From an uncultured Methanobrevibacter sp. (GTDB lineage Archaea > Methanobacteriota > Methanobacteria > Methanobacteriales > Methanobacteriaceae), in NCBI RefSeq assembly GCF_947169325.1, contig NZ_CAMVPN010000005.1, positions 1-64,000 of the forward strand: DNA of 64,000 bases, given 5' to 3'. Under the pieces are notes generated by a model that saw nothing but the letters and a program-made list of their open reading frames with translations, made no database searches and was not told the origin of the DNA. The translations under genes and the position numbers were made by a program. Below, piece by piece: positions 18,755 to 29,631 of the stretch (within the stretch, counting starts at the first letter, position 1; the number at the start of each line of letters is the position of its first letter).

Positions 18755-19588
18755 ATGGATATATTTCAAGGAATTATTATCGGTATCGTTCAGGGATTAA
18801 CTGAATTCCTGCCGGTTAGTAGTTCAGCACATTTGGTCTTCATCCAAAATATATTGGGTGTTGAAAGTTCTCTTGCTTTCGATACTTTTCTGCATTTGGG
18901 GTCATTGCTTGCGGTATTGTGGTTCTTTAGAGCAGACATCATCAAGATGATTTTATCATGGATTGACAGTGTCATGGACATTTTCCAAGGCAGATTCAAG
19001 GAAGGCTTCTACGATGATGCATATAAAAGGCTTGCATGGTACGTTATTATAGGCACTATCCCTGTCGCTTTGGTGGGTTTGCTTTTTGAAGACGCTGTGG
19101 ATTCACTATTTGCAGGCGCCCTTTATGTTCCGGCTTTCTTTTTATTTGTAACTGGTACAATTCTGTATCTCTCTCAAAGAATGACAAGCGGTAATGTCAA
19201 TCTCAAAAACATTTCTGCTAAGGAATCATTGTTTATGGGATTGGGTCAGGCCTGTGCAATCCTGCCTGGTCTTTCACGTTCAGGTACTACAATTGCTGCC
19301 GGTCTTGTAATAGGTCTTGATAAGGAGTTTGCAGCTAAATTCAGTTTCATATTGTCAATTCCTGCTATTTTAGGTGCATTTTTATTACAAGCTAAAGACA
19401 TTGGCGGAGCAATGGATGCAAACTTTTTGCCTGTGATTTTAGGTTTCATTGCAGCATTCATTGCAGGATATGCGGCAATCAAATGGATGCTTGAATTAAT
19501 TCAAAAAAGAAGTTTGGATATATTTGCCTACTACTGTTGGATAGTCGGCATCGTAGTATTTATAGGCTCAATAGCCCATTTATTCTAA
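18755..19588 (+). CDS. uppP: Undecaprenyl-diphosphatase-like (UppP/BacA) polyprenyl-diphosphatase
   Basis: This 277-residue integral membrane protein has about 7-8 helices and the two BacA signature regions, GLTEFLPVSSSAHL (residues 14-27) and LPGLSRSGTTIAAG (near residue 168). The family dephosphorylates undecaprenyl diphosphate to recycle the lipid carrier for wall glycans. In Methanobacteriales the carrier would serve pseudomurein and N-glycan synthesis, which is inference. It sits right behind ilvE and converges on the CobT-like gene, with a perfect hairpin between them. Confidence 0.92.
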   Translation: MDIFQGIIIGIVQGLTEFLPVSSSAHLVFIQNILGVESSLAFDTFLHLGSLLAVLWFFRADIIKMILSWIDSVMDIFQGRFKEGFYDDAYKRLAWYVIIGTIPVALVGLLFEDAVDSLFAGALYVPAFFLFVTGTILYLSQRMTSGNVNLKNISAKESLFMGLGQACAILPGLSRSGTTIAAGLVIGLDKEFAAKFSFILSIPAILGAFLLQAKDIGGAMDANFLPVILGFIAAFIAGYAAIKWMLELIQKRSLDIFAYYCWIVGIVVFIGSIAHLF

Positions 19589-19600
19589 AAAATAAGATTA

Positions 19601-19622
19601 TAGAGATTTTTTTAAATCTCTA
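19601..19622. terminator. Symmetric hairpin between uppP and the CobT-like gene
   Basis: TAGAGATTT (19601-19609), a T4 loop and AAATCTCTA (19614-19622) form a perfect 9-bp stem in the convergent gap, including the stop of the minus-strand gene. It could act for both directions. Confidence 0.5.
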
Positions 19623-20696
19623 TCCACATACTTTTTCTATTCTTTTTCTAAGTTTTTCAACGGAATTTCCTAAAACGAGTGCGGTATACATTGCGCCTCC
19701 GGCACCTGCACCTTCCTTGACAAATCCTTTCAAGTAATTTCTAAGTCCTTCGTGCTCGGATTCTTCGAATTTAGGGTCAACCACATTAACGGTAATTCCT
19801 TCGTCAATCTGCTTTAGTATTCCAAACAGATCTGCAGTTTCATCACCTGCCACAAACACTGTTGTAGACAGGTTGATTCTTGAAAAATCAAAGTTAGGCT
19901 GTATGGATTTGATTATTGCGCAGACTGCAGCCATTTGGGTTCCGCCTGCTAATATTATTGGGATTTCTGAGCCTAAGACTATTCCCGCCATGGCGGCTAA
20001 GGTAGGGTCTCCGACTGCACCGATGGCCTGCATCGCATCAATGTCATCCTCTTTAGGGTCAAGGCCAGCATTTCTTAATCCTTCATCAACGCATTTTGTT
20101 TTCATGTCATGGGGATTGTGTGGCATGCTGCCGCTAACCTTTTCGTTGGCGTCATATCCAAGCGCTCTCAATACTCCGAGGGCGGTTGTAGTTCCTGCAG
20201 CGATACTTTCACCGATTATGAGCATTTCATGTCTTCTTGACAGTTCCGCGCCCAAATCCTTTGCGTTTTCAAATATTTCCAATGGATTTAAAACTCCTTT
20301 TCCAGTTCTAATGTCCCTTCCATAGTCTTTTCCAAGATTGACATATTCGACATCAGGTTTGATTTTGGAACCTGCATCGACAATGACGAATGGGATATTT
20401 GCAAGTTGAAGTGCAGCTTTTGTAAGCCTTGCAGGAGTAGGCGCTGCAGCATCTCCGACTACAGTTTCGGCTGGGGCTTCACAGCATCTCACTTCACCTA
20501 ATATCATGAATTCAGCATCTGAAGCTGGGGTGTATTCTGTAAGGTCTGCTGAAGGTCCTGCGCCTGAAATTCCATCTATTAATGAAGTTTCTGTTGTTCC
20601 AATGGTAAGTAGAAATACCGGATCTTCACATGCCTGTAACTTTTTGGTCAGTTCATCTGATCCGTAAGTTTTGATTCCTTCAATCATCTTCCCCAC
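19620..20696 (-). CDS. CobT-like nicotinate mononucleotide phosphoribosyltransferase family protein (UPF0284)
   Basis: This 358-residue protein is of the archaeal UPF0284/CobT-like family. Visible segments include LTIGTTETSLIDGISGAGPS at 31-50, MSLP-type glycine-rich GESIAAGTTTALGVL and LAGGTQMAAVCAI. True CobT activates the lower-ligand base for cobamide assembly; archaeal members are assumed to act in the same area but the base is not certain. Methanogens need cobamides for methyl transfer, and cbiE is also in this window. Its start overlaps the end of an upstream 168-residue gene by 17 bases, implying coupled translation. Confidence 0.8.
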   Translation of the reverse strand: MGKMIEGIKTYGSDELTKKLQACEDPVFLLTIGTTETSLIDGISGAGPSADLTEYTPASDAEFMILGEVRCCEAPAETVVGDAAAPTPARLTKAALQLANIPFVIVDAGSKIKPDVEYVNLGKDYGRDIRTGKGVLNPLEIFENAKDLGAELSRRHEMLIIGESIAAGTTTALGVLRALGYDANEKVSGSMPHNPHDMKTKCVDEGLRNAGLDPKEDDIDAMQAIGAVGDPTLAAMAGIVLGSEIPIILAGGTQMAAVCAIIKSIQPNFDFSRINLSTTVFVAGDETADLFGILKQIDEGITVNVVDPKFEESEHEGLRNYLKGFVKEGAGAGGAMYTALVLGNSVEKLRKRIEKVCG

Positions 20697-21186
20697 CCTG
20701 CTTTTTCAACAAATCTATGATGATTTTATTCTGATTAATGATTTTTTTATTCTGGAGCATGATTTTCTTTAGCATTTCAATTTCCGGAAGTTCATTGTCA
20801 GTTTGAAATGTCTGTCCGTCTCTTGCTCTTGGAGGAATCCTGATTTGGTCTTTTGGAGGAAGCTTGTCCGCTTCTTGTTCAGGCATCTTCGGAATCACTC
20901 CCTTTGATGCGCTGTCCTCTCTGGATACGAAGTCCACGTATCTGTGAGTAACCTTGTTTTTGCTTCTCTCATCCAGCAATTCCATCATTCTGTCGTCCAC
21001 TGCATCAACACCTTGGATCTGTTCCATTTCCACTTCATGAATTAATCTTTTTTGAATGTTGTATGCATTGTAGATAGGTATTCCTCTTGTATTGCATTCG
21101 TTTTTGAACATGTCGTGGATGTTGATGTCTCCAGTCAATTGTTTAACCCTTTTCTGTTCGGGGGTATTTGCACTATAAAATCCCAT
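20680..21186 (-). CDS. Conserved-looking hypothetical protein of 168 residues
   Basis: It starts MGFYSANTPEQKRVKQLTGD, is hydrophilic with no signal peptide or membrane helix, and has a proline-rich middle (KLPPKDQIRIPPRARDGQ near residues 108-125). A C-terminal amphipathic helix with Leu/Ile/Lys/Asn pattern (EIEMLKKIMLQNKKIINQNK) could form a coiled coil. It overlaps the CobT-like gene by 17 bases, so the two are probably translated together. A link to cobamide synthesis is only suggested by that. No family recognised. Confidence 0.75.
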   Translation of the reverse strand: MGFYSANTPEQKRVKQLTGDINIHDMFKNECNTRGIPIYNAYNIQKRLIHEVEMEQIQGVDAVDDRMMELLDERSKNKVTHRYVDFVSREDSASKGVIPKMPEQEADKLPPKDQIRIPPRARDGQTFQTDNELPEIEMLKKIMLQNKKIINQNKIIIDLLKKQGGEDD

Positions 21187-21252
21187 ATTTTCACTTATGT
21201 TTTTTAAATTAAAAAAATATTTTTATATTTCATGATAAATAATACTAATTAA

Positions 21253-22863
<1,611 letters not shown>

Positions 22864-22971
22864 TTTTACTTTTGAATGATGCCAATCTTTGAAAATTAAA
22901 AAGGAAGAATTAACATTTTTAAAATAATTGATCATGTCTGATTTCAATGTTAATTTTCATGACTCATATCG

Positions 22972-23080
22972 ACCCATAATTTTGGGTTACTTTAATTGTA
23001 TTAACTGTCAATCATGTGTCAATTTTTTTGACACACCAACCCATTTTCATTGACACTTGCATTATCCAAAATTATAATAA
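22972..23080 (+). promoter_or_regulatory. TGTCAA/TTGACA half-site cluster and TATA box before the XTP pyrophosphatase gene
   Basis: TGTCAA occurs at 23007 and 23017, ten bases apart. Its reverse TTGACA occurs at 23028 and 23050, 22 bases apart. GTGTCAA (23016-23022) and TTGACAC (23028-23034) form a perfect 7-bp inverted repeat. A separate small hairpin, ACCCA/TGGGT, lies at 22972-22987. ATTATAATAA (23071-23080) is a TATA box placing the transcript start near the ATG at 23104. The cluster ends 15 bases before that box, as expected for a regulator-binding region. Confidence 0.5.
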
Positions 23081-23103
23081 AAATCACCGTTATATTTAAA
23101 AAT

Positions 23104-23655
23104 ATGATAACATTTATAACTGGTAACGAACATAAAGTAGAAGAAGCAGAGAATATTTTCAAAGATTATGACATTAACTTAAGGCATGTTGATTTAGGCT
23201 ACATGGAACCTCAGGGAACTCTTGAGGAAGTGGCCATATTCGGTGCAAAATATGCCTGTCATGAACTTGACTGTCCTGTGATTGTAGAAGACGCTGGTTT
23301 GTTCATCAGAGCTTTGAATGATTTTCCGGGAACATATTCGCATTATGTTCAGGATACCATTGGAAATCAGGGTATTTTAAAGCTATTGAAAGATACTGAT
23401 GACCGTTATGCCGAATTCAGGTCAGTTATTGGGTATTGCGCCCCCAATTCTGAGCCCAAGACTTTTTTAGGCAAGGTCGTAGGAGAAATCGCAGTTGAGG
23501 AAAGGGGAGATTTAGGATTTGCCTTTGATCCTTTGTTTTATGTTCCTAGTGAAGGTAAGACATTTGGAGAACTTACAACTGAAGAGAAAAACCAGTTTTC
23601 ACATAGAAAAAATTCATTGAAGAAATTCATAGAATGGTATTCCAGTCAAGACTAA
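23104..23655 (+). CDS. XTP/dITP pyrophosphatase (RdgB/HAM1 family)
   Basis: It is 183 residues from ATG 23104. The open frame extends upstream to 23050, but the family N terminus is [18 protein letters not shown] and a TATA box 25-30 bases before 23104 fits a leaderless transcript. Motifs are TGN-x2-K near the start, VEDAGLFI (near residue 60) and FDPLFY (near 140). It hydrolyses XTP and dITP to the monophosphates, cleaning the nucleotide pool. rpsO follows after about 60 bases. Confidence 0.93.
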   Translation: MITFITGNEHKVEEAENIFKDYDINLRHVDLGYMEPQGTLEEVAIFGAKYACHELDCPVIVEDAGLFIRALNDFPGTYSHYVQDTIGNQGILKLLKDTDDRYAEFRSVIGYCAPNSEPKTFLGKVVGEIAVEERGDLGFAFDPLFYVPSEGKTFGELTTEEKNQFSHRKNSLKKFIEWYSSQD

Positions 23656-23714
23656 CATTATTTTTCTGCTTATTGGGCTTATTTAAGATTTAAAAAATTT
23701 AAAGAGGTTTAATT

Positions 23715-24113
23715 ATGGCAAGACCAGAATGGGTAACTTATAGTGATGAAGAAATTGAAGAAATGATTTTGAAATTTAACAGGGAAGGTAAAAGTACTTC
23801 TGAAATTGGTATTATCTTAAGAGACCAATACGGAATCCCTTCAGTTAAAGATGTAACCGGTGAAAGAATTACTGAAATTTTAAGAAGAAACGGTCAGGCT
23901 GGCGAATACCCAGAAGACTTAATGAACTTAATCAGAAGAGCCGTAAACATCAGAGATCACTTAGAAGAAAACCCTAAGGACTTACACTCAAGAAGAGGTT
24001 TAACTATCATCGAATCCAGAATCAGAAGATTAGCTTCCTACTATGTAAGTGAAGGTAAATTACCAGAAGGATGGAGATATAATCCAAGAGAAGCAGCACT
24101 CCTTGTTAAATAG
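23715..24113 (+). CDS. rpsO: 30S ribosomal protein S15 (archaeal/eukaryal type)
   Basis: The protein has 132 residues, starts [20 protein letters not shown] and has the archaeal S15 core [16 protein letters not shown] and [11 protein letters not shown]. It binds the central domain of 16S rRNA. The GAGGTTT SD site is good and codon choice is highly biased. It is followed directly by the RecJ-like gene, whose start lies inside its 3' end, so the pair is cotranscribed. Confidence 0.98.
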   Translation: MARPEWVTYSDEEIEEMILKFNREGKSTSEIGIILRDQYGIPSVKDVTGERITEILRRNGQAGEYPEDLMNLIRRAVNIRDHLEENPKDLHSRRGLTIIESRIRRLASYYVSEGKLPEGWRYNPREAALLVK

Positions 24114-25437
24114 GGCTAATGAAGCTACTGATATGCTCAAGGAGCATATCGAAAATGATGCTGTTATAAGAATAATTTCTCATAACGATGCGGATGGTAT
24201 TTCTGCAGCAGCTGTCGTAGCGAATGCTTTGGCTGAAGAAAATGTCCAATTCCACACAACTATTGTCCCACGTCTTAAGCAGGATATGGTAAATCAGCTT
24301 AGAAGTGAAAAGTACGATTTATTCATTTTCTCAGACATGGGAAGCCAGTTCATTGGAGATTTCAACACATATAAGCACGACGTCATTGTTGCAGACCACC
24401 ATCAGGTTAATGACACCGAAGCGGAAAGCAATGTCGTCCACATAAATCCTCATCTTTTTGAAATTGACGGGAGTAAGGATTTGAGTGGTGCGGGCTCCGC
24501 TTATTTGGCTATTCGTAATTTGAATAAAAAGCACCTGGCTTATTATGCTTTAGTCGGTGCATTTGGAGACATGCAAGGTCAGGAAGGGTTTACTGGGGTA
24601 AACAAAATGATTCTTGACGATGCAATCGAAAGCGGAAATCTGGAGATTCATGAGGATTTGAAAATTGTTTCAAAGACAACAGAACCGATTTTCAAGTCTC
24701 TGGCTTATACATTTTCACCGCCTCTTCCGGGAATCAGCGGTGATTTCGATGGCGCCCGTGAATTTCTTGAACGCATGAACCTGTCTTATGGTATAAAATT
24801 CACAGATATGGAGGATGAGGAAAAGGACCTGCTCAAAGAGGCATTGGTCAGCATCAATCCGGATATCTTTGGAAACTGTTATACTGTTGTTAAGGAGGCT
24901 CCAATGCTGCGTGACCTTGAGGAATACTCATACATCCTTGATGCATGTGGCAAAAATAAAAAGCAAGGACTAGGATTAAGCATAGCTTTAGGTGAAAAGG
25001 ATCAGGCTTTGGATGCGGCTTTAAAATTGCAACGCCAGTATCGTGACCAGATTGTCAAAGGCCTTGAATGGGTTAAGAAGGAAGGTGCCCAACAGCTTAA
25101 TACAATTCAATACCTTTACAGTGAAGATAAGGTATTGAAGTCTGTAATGGGTACAATTGCAAGTATTGGATTGTCTGTAGAGTTATTGGATAATTCAAAA
25201 CCTGTACTTGGACTTTCAAGACTTCACAAGGATGTTAAGATTTCTGGAAGAACCACTCGTGAAATGGTTTCGAAAGGCGTTAATTTAGGAAAAGCGCTCC
25301 AAGATTCATCTAACAATTTCGGCGGTACTGGAGGAGGCCATGACATTGCGGCCGGTGCTATGATTCCTTATGAAAGCATGGATAATTTCTTGCATATTAT
25401 GGATGAAATGGTTGAATATCAATTAAACAGTGATTAA
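24103..25437 (+). CDS. RecJ-like DHH-family single-strand exonuclease
   Basis: This is a DHH phosphoesterase of about 444 residues. Motif I is [16 protein letters not shown], motif III is VADHHQ, and the C-terminal DHHA1 signature is [16 protein letters not shown]. Archaeal RecJ-like proteins degrade single-stranded DNA or RNA and some bind the GINS replication complex. The frame is open to GTG 24049 inside rpsO. TTG 24103, overlapping rpsO by 11 bases, or ATG 24133 look more natural, but none has a good SD site. The aconitase X gene starts at its stop codon. The start is uncertain; the family is not. Confidence 0.88.
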   Translation: MLNRANEATDMLKEHIENDAVIRIISHNDADGISAAAVVANALAEENVQFHTTIVPRLKQDMVNQLRSEKYDLFIFSDMGSQFIGDFNTYKHDVIVADHHQVNDTEAESNVVHINPHLFEIDGSKDLSGAGSAYLAIRNLNKKHLAYYALVGAFGDMQGQEGFTGVNKMILDDAIESGNLEIHEDLKIVSKTTEPIFKSLAYTFSPPLPGISGDFDGAREFLERMNLSYGIKFTDMEDEEKDLLKEALVSINPDIFGNCYTVVKEAPMLRDLEEYSYILDACGKNKKQGLGLSIALGEKDQALDAALKLQRQYRDQIVKGLEWVKKEGAQQLNTIQYLYSEDKVLKSVMGTIASIGLSVELLDNSKPVLGLSRLHKDVKISGRTTREMVSKGVNLGKALQDSSNNFGGTGGGHDIAAGAMIPYESMDNFLHIMDEMVEYQLNSD

Positions 25438-25438
25438 A

Positions 25439-26626
25439 ATGTTTTTAACAGATGAAGAACAACAAATGTGCGATGGGGAATTTGGAGAAACTATCAGGAA
25501 AAGCATGGATATTCTTGTTGCTTTAGGAGATATCTATGGTGCTTCCAAACTGGTTGACATAACTTCAGCACAGGTGTCCGGTGTTTCTTATAAAACCATT
25601 GGAGATGCAGGTCTGGAATATCTTGAAGATTTGGCATTGGACGGTTCAGGCAAGGCAACCATCAATGCATCTTTAAATCCGCCTGGGACTGATTTGGACA
25701 ACTGGGAGGCATTAGGCTTTCCTCGCGATTTTGCAATAAAGCAAAACCAGATTGTTGACGCTTATGCAAATCTTGGAATTTCCAAAACATGCACATGCAC
25801 ACCTTATTTGGTGGGTAATGTTCCAAGATTCAGAGATCATGTTTCTTGGTCAGAATCATCTGCTGTTGCTTATGTAAATTCTGTAATCGGCGCCAGAACA
25901 AATCGTGAAGGCGGTCCGGCAGCACTTGCAGCAGCAATCGTTGGAAAAACTCCATTGTATGGGTTTCATCTTCCTCAAAATAGGAAAGCAAACCTTGTTG
26001 TCAATGTCAACACTGAATTGAAAGGGGCTGATTTCGGCGCTTTAGGTTACATTATCGGAAAGGTCGTTGGAGGTGGAGTGCCTTACTTCAAACTTCAAAA
26101 CATTCCTAACAACAACGATTTAAAGACACTTGGCGCTGCTTTGGCTTCATCAGGTTCAGTTGCACTTTATCATATTGAAAATGTGACTCCTGAGTTTGAT
26201 GTTGCAGGGGAAGATGATGTTGAAGACATAATGTTTATTTCACAAAAGGAAATTAACGAAACCCGTCAGAAATTATCAACCACTGATAAGGAGCCTGATT
26301 TGATTTGTTTAGGATGTCCTCATGCATCACTTGAAGAAATTAAACAAGTAGCTAGCATTGTACAAGGAAAAACAATCAAAAATAAATTATGGATTTGCAC
26401 TTCAGTAAGTGTCAAAGCCACAGCTGACAGAATGGGATACACACAAATCATTGAAGATGCAGGCGGAAATGTCGTCTGTGACACATGTATGGTTGTAGCA
26501 CCTATTGAAGAAATGGGCTTTGAAGTAATCGGTGTGAATTCAGCAAAAGCAGCAAATTACGTCCCATCCATGTGCGGACTTGATGTAGTTTATAACGATG
26601 TAGAGAATCTTATTCAATTTGAATAA
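25439..26626 (+). CDS. Aconitase X: phosphomevalonate dehydratase large subunit
   Basis: The 395-residue protein matches the aconitase-X catalytic domain family. It starts [17 protein letters not shown] and shows [22 protein letters not shown] and CDTCMVV, the cysteines expected to hold the iron-sulfur cluster. In most archaea this protein with a small DUF126 subunit dehydrates phosphomevalonate to trans-anhydromevalonate phosphate in the modified mevalonate pathway for isoprenoid lipids. No small subunit gene is in the window. ATG 25439 is chosen over GTG 25430; the RecJ-like stop falls at 25435-25437, so the genes abut. Confidence 0.88.
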   Translation: MFLTDEEQQMCDGEFGETIRKSMDILVALGDIYGASKLVDITSAQVSGVSYKTIGDAGLEYLEDLALDGSGKATINASLNPPGTDLDNWEALGFPRDFAIKQNQIVDAYANLGISKTCTCTPYLVGNVPRFRDHVSWSESSAVAYVNSVIGARTNREGGPAALAAAIVGKTPLYGFHLPQNRKANLVVNVNTELKGADFGALGYIIGKVVGGGVPYFKLQNIPNNNDLKTLGAALASSGSVALYHIENVTPEFDVAGEDDVEDIMFISQKEINETRQKLSTTDKEPDLICLGCPHASLEEIKQVASIVQGKTIKNKLWICTSVSVKATADRMGYTQIIEDAGGNVVCDTCMVVAPIEEMGFEVIGVNSAKAANYVPSMCGLDVVYNDVENLIQFE

Positions 26627-26744
26627 GTTTTCTGCTATCCTTTTTTTTCATTTTTCTAATATTCGATAACGACTATTTTTTCTTTAACTTTAAATTAAAT
26701 AAAATCCATAAATTATACTAATGAATTTATGAGGAAGACTTTTT

Positions 26745-28130
26745 ATGAATTATTTAGTTGTTGGTGCTGGAAATGCTAGTAGGCCTGTTGCAAGACTGCT
26801 AAACCATTTGGGTCACGACGTTGTTGTCACGGATTTAAAAGACATTTCTGAATTTAAAATAGAATTTCAAAGAAGTTTAATTCAAATGGAAAAGGAAGGA
26901 GTCAAACTGGATTTGGCAAATAAGGACCCATCGGTTGAAGGTTTTGATGCGGTGTATGCTCCGCCTACATTACCTGATTCCGCCCCGATAGCTCAAAAAA
27001 TTAAAGATTCAAACCTGAAGGTTCTAACCAATGAGGAATTCTCCAAAATCGTCAATGACCTGATTCCTGTAGACATTATCGGAATCACCGGAACAATGGG
27101 TAAGACCACAACCACATTCATAACCACAAGCCTTTTCAAGCAGGCAGGCTATAAGGTATGGTCATGCTCTTCCTTAGTAAACAACCTTGTTTCAGAAGCA
27201 ATCATTGATGGAATCGTCACAGGAAAGGCTCAAGAGTGTGATATAGCTATTTTTGAACTTCCTCATGGTACTATCGGTCTTTTGGATAGGCTTGACGTCA
27301 AGATAGGGCTTCTGACAAATATTGCAGAAGACCATTTGTCTGAGTTCGGAGGATCATTGGAAAAATACCAGCAACGAAAACTTGTCCTCCAGGCCATGAG
27401 CGAAACATTCATTGCAAACGATTCCTGTCGTGAAATAATCGAAAAGGTAAGGGATGACGCAATGTTTTATGCATTGGATGAGGATGTTGACTTTAAGGGA
27501 ATTGTCGGAGACGAATCATTGACTGTGAAGTATTCAGGTGGGGAGTTCACTACTCCATTCCACATGATGAGCTATTTCTTTGAAAACTCAGTTGCCGCTT
27601 CAGCAGTAGCATTGACATACGGCGTTGATAAGAATGACATTATCGATGCCCTAACTGTATTTAAAGGCCTTCCGGCACATATGGAGGATGTCGGAGATTA
27701 CAACGGCAGAAAGGTAATTCTTGACTCAGCATTTCTCTATGATGGAATGAAAATAACTTTGGATTACTTTAAGGATGAAAGCGTTGTGCTTTTCCTTGAT
27801 CATTTTGATACGTTGTCTGTAAGGGACAAGGTAGAAGTCGGCGAGCTGGTAAGCAATTATGACATTAAGGTTGTCATCGCCAGCGGTTTTAATGAAGTGA
27901 CACAGGAAGTGGAAATGGAGGCGGCACAGGAAATTTTGGACGCCATCTCAAACCCTAACATTGAAAAGGTGGCCGTTGAGACAATCGAAAAGGCGGCTGA
28001 GCTCACATTCAAATATTCCGAACCTGGAGACATAATTTTACACATGGGACCTCTTATAGCATATGATAGGCTGACTACCGTTGATAAAATCATGAAAGGA
28101 TTAGATGAGGGAAGTAGAAAGTATGAATAA
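26745..28130 (+). CDS. Mur ligase family protein, pseudomurein type (first of a pair)
   Basis: This 461-residue protein has an N-terminal Rossmann-like domain (VVGAGNASRPVARLL, residues 5-19) and the Mur-ligase P-loop GTMGKTTTT (116-124). The central domain has the ELPHGTIG and LTNIAEDHLSEFG segments, where ATP-bound acyl phosphate forms. The usual C-terminal DYAHNP-type motif is not seen; the matching place reads ILDSAFLYDG. Such ligases add amino acids to UDP-linked precursors of pseudomurein in Methanobacteriales. The amino acid and substrate are not known. It overlaps the second ligase by 8 bases. GAGGAAG precedes the ATG. Confidence 0.82.
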   Translation: MNYLVVGAGNASRPVARLLNHLGHDVVVTDLKDISEFKIEFQRSLIQMEKEGVKLDLANKDPSVEGFDAVYAPPTLPDSAPIAQKIKDSNLKVLTNEEFSKIVNDLIPVDIIGITGTMGKTTTTFITTSLFKQAGYKVWSCSSLVNNLVSEAIIDGIVTGKAQECDIAIFELPHGTIGLLDRLDVKIGLLTNIAEDHLSEFGGSLEKYQQRKLVLQAMSETFIANDSCREIIEKVRDDAMFYALDEDVDFKGIVGDESLTVKYSGGEFTTPFHMMSYFFENSVAASAVALTYGVDKNDIIDALTVFKGLPAHMEDVGDYNGRKVILDSAFLYDGMKITLDYFKDESVVLFLDHFDTLSVRDKVEVGELVSNYDIKVVIASGFNEVTQEVEMEAAQEILDAISNPNIEKVAVETIEKAAELTFKYSEPGDIILHMGPLIAYDRLTTVDKIMKGLDEGSRKYE

Positions 28131-29631
28131 AAATAAAACTTTCGGAGTTATTGGCGTTTGTGGAGCAAACGGTAATTTAATAGCTAGAATTCTTAAGCAA
28201 AGAGGATACAATGTCATTGGAACAGATTTGTCCTTTAAAAAGGACTGCAGATTTGCAAAGGCTCTCGGCGGCTATGACATTGATGTCTATTATGGACAGA
28301 CTCCGGACAAGTTTTTTGAAAGGGCAGATTATATTATCCCGCCTGCCAGCATGTCAAAGGATTCCGAAGTTTTAAAGAATTGCGGAAAGCCTATTCTGGA
28401 ATTATATGACATCATTGAAATGATTAAGCCTGAAAAGCCGGTATTTGGAATAACCGGTACAAACGGTAAGACAACCACAACAACTTTACTTAAAAAAATA
28501 GCTTATGATAATGGAATCAAACCTTGTGAACATGACCTTGAAGGCATGCAGGGCAATGCGGAATTCATACCGATTCTTCAATCCAGATTGGATGGGGATG
28601 TCGGAATTTTGGAAGTAGGAACCTTCGGAGTTCCGGGCACTGTCGGAAGGATAGTAAAGAACACCGACATGTCCTCTGGGCTGATTACAAACATCACTCC
28701 TGATCATTTAAATGACCTTGGAAGCTTTATGGATTATGCCAATGTCAAAGGGGAATTCATCTCTGAATTGGGACTTGGACAGCTAATTGTCAATGGTAAT
28801 GACCCTACAATCATCGGGCTTTTAAGGGAACTTGACTTTAAAGGAGAAGTCATCACATTCGGTGTTGATGAGCTTCCTGATTCAATAGGAATGAAGGAAT
28901 GTGTCTGCGGAGCTGAAATCGCAGTTAAGGAAATTATTTCCGGTTGCGGTTATTACTTCTGCAAATGCGGAATAACAACTCCTCAGGTGGACTATGTTGC
29001 AACAAACATCGATTTGCCTAACAGAACATTCGATTTGCACACTCCTACTGAAAAGTTAACCGTTAAAATGGGTGTTGACGGACTTCACAACGTTTATAAT
29101 CTGACAGGCGTAATCATTGCGGCTCACGTGTTCCTTGATTTGCCTTATGATAAGATTTTACCTACAATTGCCAGTTTCACAGGTGTAAGCGGAAGGATGG
29201 AAGAGGTAGGCAAAGTAAAGGGCAAGGACATATTTGTTGATTATGCACACAATCCTGCCGGTGTCGAAACTGTGTTAAAGGAATTCAAAAAATTATTCGG
29301 AGAGTTTACAACTGTCATTACCGTTTCATCAGAATCAGGTTATGTCGGTGACATGGACATCTTCAACAGCGTTTTGAAATTCTCCAAATTCATCGTTCCT
29401 GCTTCAGTAGCTTCTCAAAAAATAGCTTTGGAAAAATTGAGGGCCAATCCTAAACTGAACGACAGGATATTTTTGAATCATGTTGATGATTTTGAAAAGA
29501 CAGGAACTCTTGGAGCCTCTGAAGAAGAAGTTCGTGACGGTTTAAGAAAGGCATTGAACCTAGATTGTGAAATGGTAATAGCTATCGGTGAAGCTGCTAC
29601 CAAATTCAAATCTATAGTTTTTGAATTATAA
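28123..29631 (+). CDS. Mur ligase family protein with MurT-like Cys4 insert (second of a pair)
   Basis: The protein has about 502 residues from ATG 28123, chosen over ATG 28105 because GAGGGAAG gives an SD site at about 8 bases. The P-loop GTNGKTTTTT is at 112-121, followed by NITPDHLNDLGS, the HNVYNLTG helix and the canonical VDYAHNPAG motif. Within the central domain, C260-x-C262 and C280-x-C282 form a zinc-ribbon-like knuckle, as in the DUF1727-containing MurT ligases of Gram-positive bacteria, but with CxC instead of CxxC spacing. It probably ligates a residue to a pseudomurein peptide. Translation is coupled to the first ligase. Confidence 0.84.
   Translation: MNKNKTFGVIGVCGANGNLIARILKQRGYNVIGTDLSFKKDCRFAKALGGYDIDVYYGQTPDKFFERADYIIPPASMSKDSEVLKNCGKPILELYDIIEMIKPEKPVFGITGTNGKTTTTTLLKKIAYDNGIKPCEHDLEGMQGNAEFIPILQSRLDGDVGILEVGTFGVPGTVGRIVKNTDMSSGLITNITPDHLNDLGSFMDYANVKGEFISELGLGQLIVNGNDPTIIGLLRELDFKGEVITFGVDELPDSIGMKECVCGAEIAVKEIISGCGYYFCKCGITTPQVDYVATNIDLPNRTFDLHTPTEKLTVKMGVDGLHNVYNLTGVIIAAHVFLDLPYDKILPTIASFTGVSGRMEEVGKVKGKDIFVDYAHNPAGVETVLKEFKKLFGEFTTVITVSSESGYVGDMDIFNSVLKFSKFIVPASVASQKIALEKLRANPKLNDRIFLNHVDDFEKTGTLGASEEEVRDGLRKALNLDCEMVIAIGEAATKFKSIVFEL

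Noticed and set aside
19873-20325. Long reading frame (150 codons) on the plus strand inside the CobT-like gene
   Set aside because: It is fully antisense to a well-supported gene and has no start signal or recognisable protein.
24049-24102. GTG 24049 as start of the RecJ-like gene
   Set aside because: It would overlap rpsO by 65 bases and has no SD site; TTG 24103 or ATG 24133 fits the gene pair better, though the choice is not certain.
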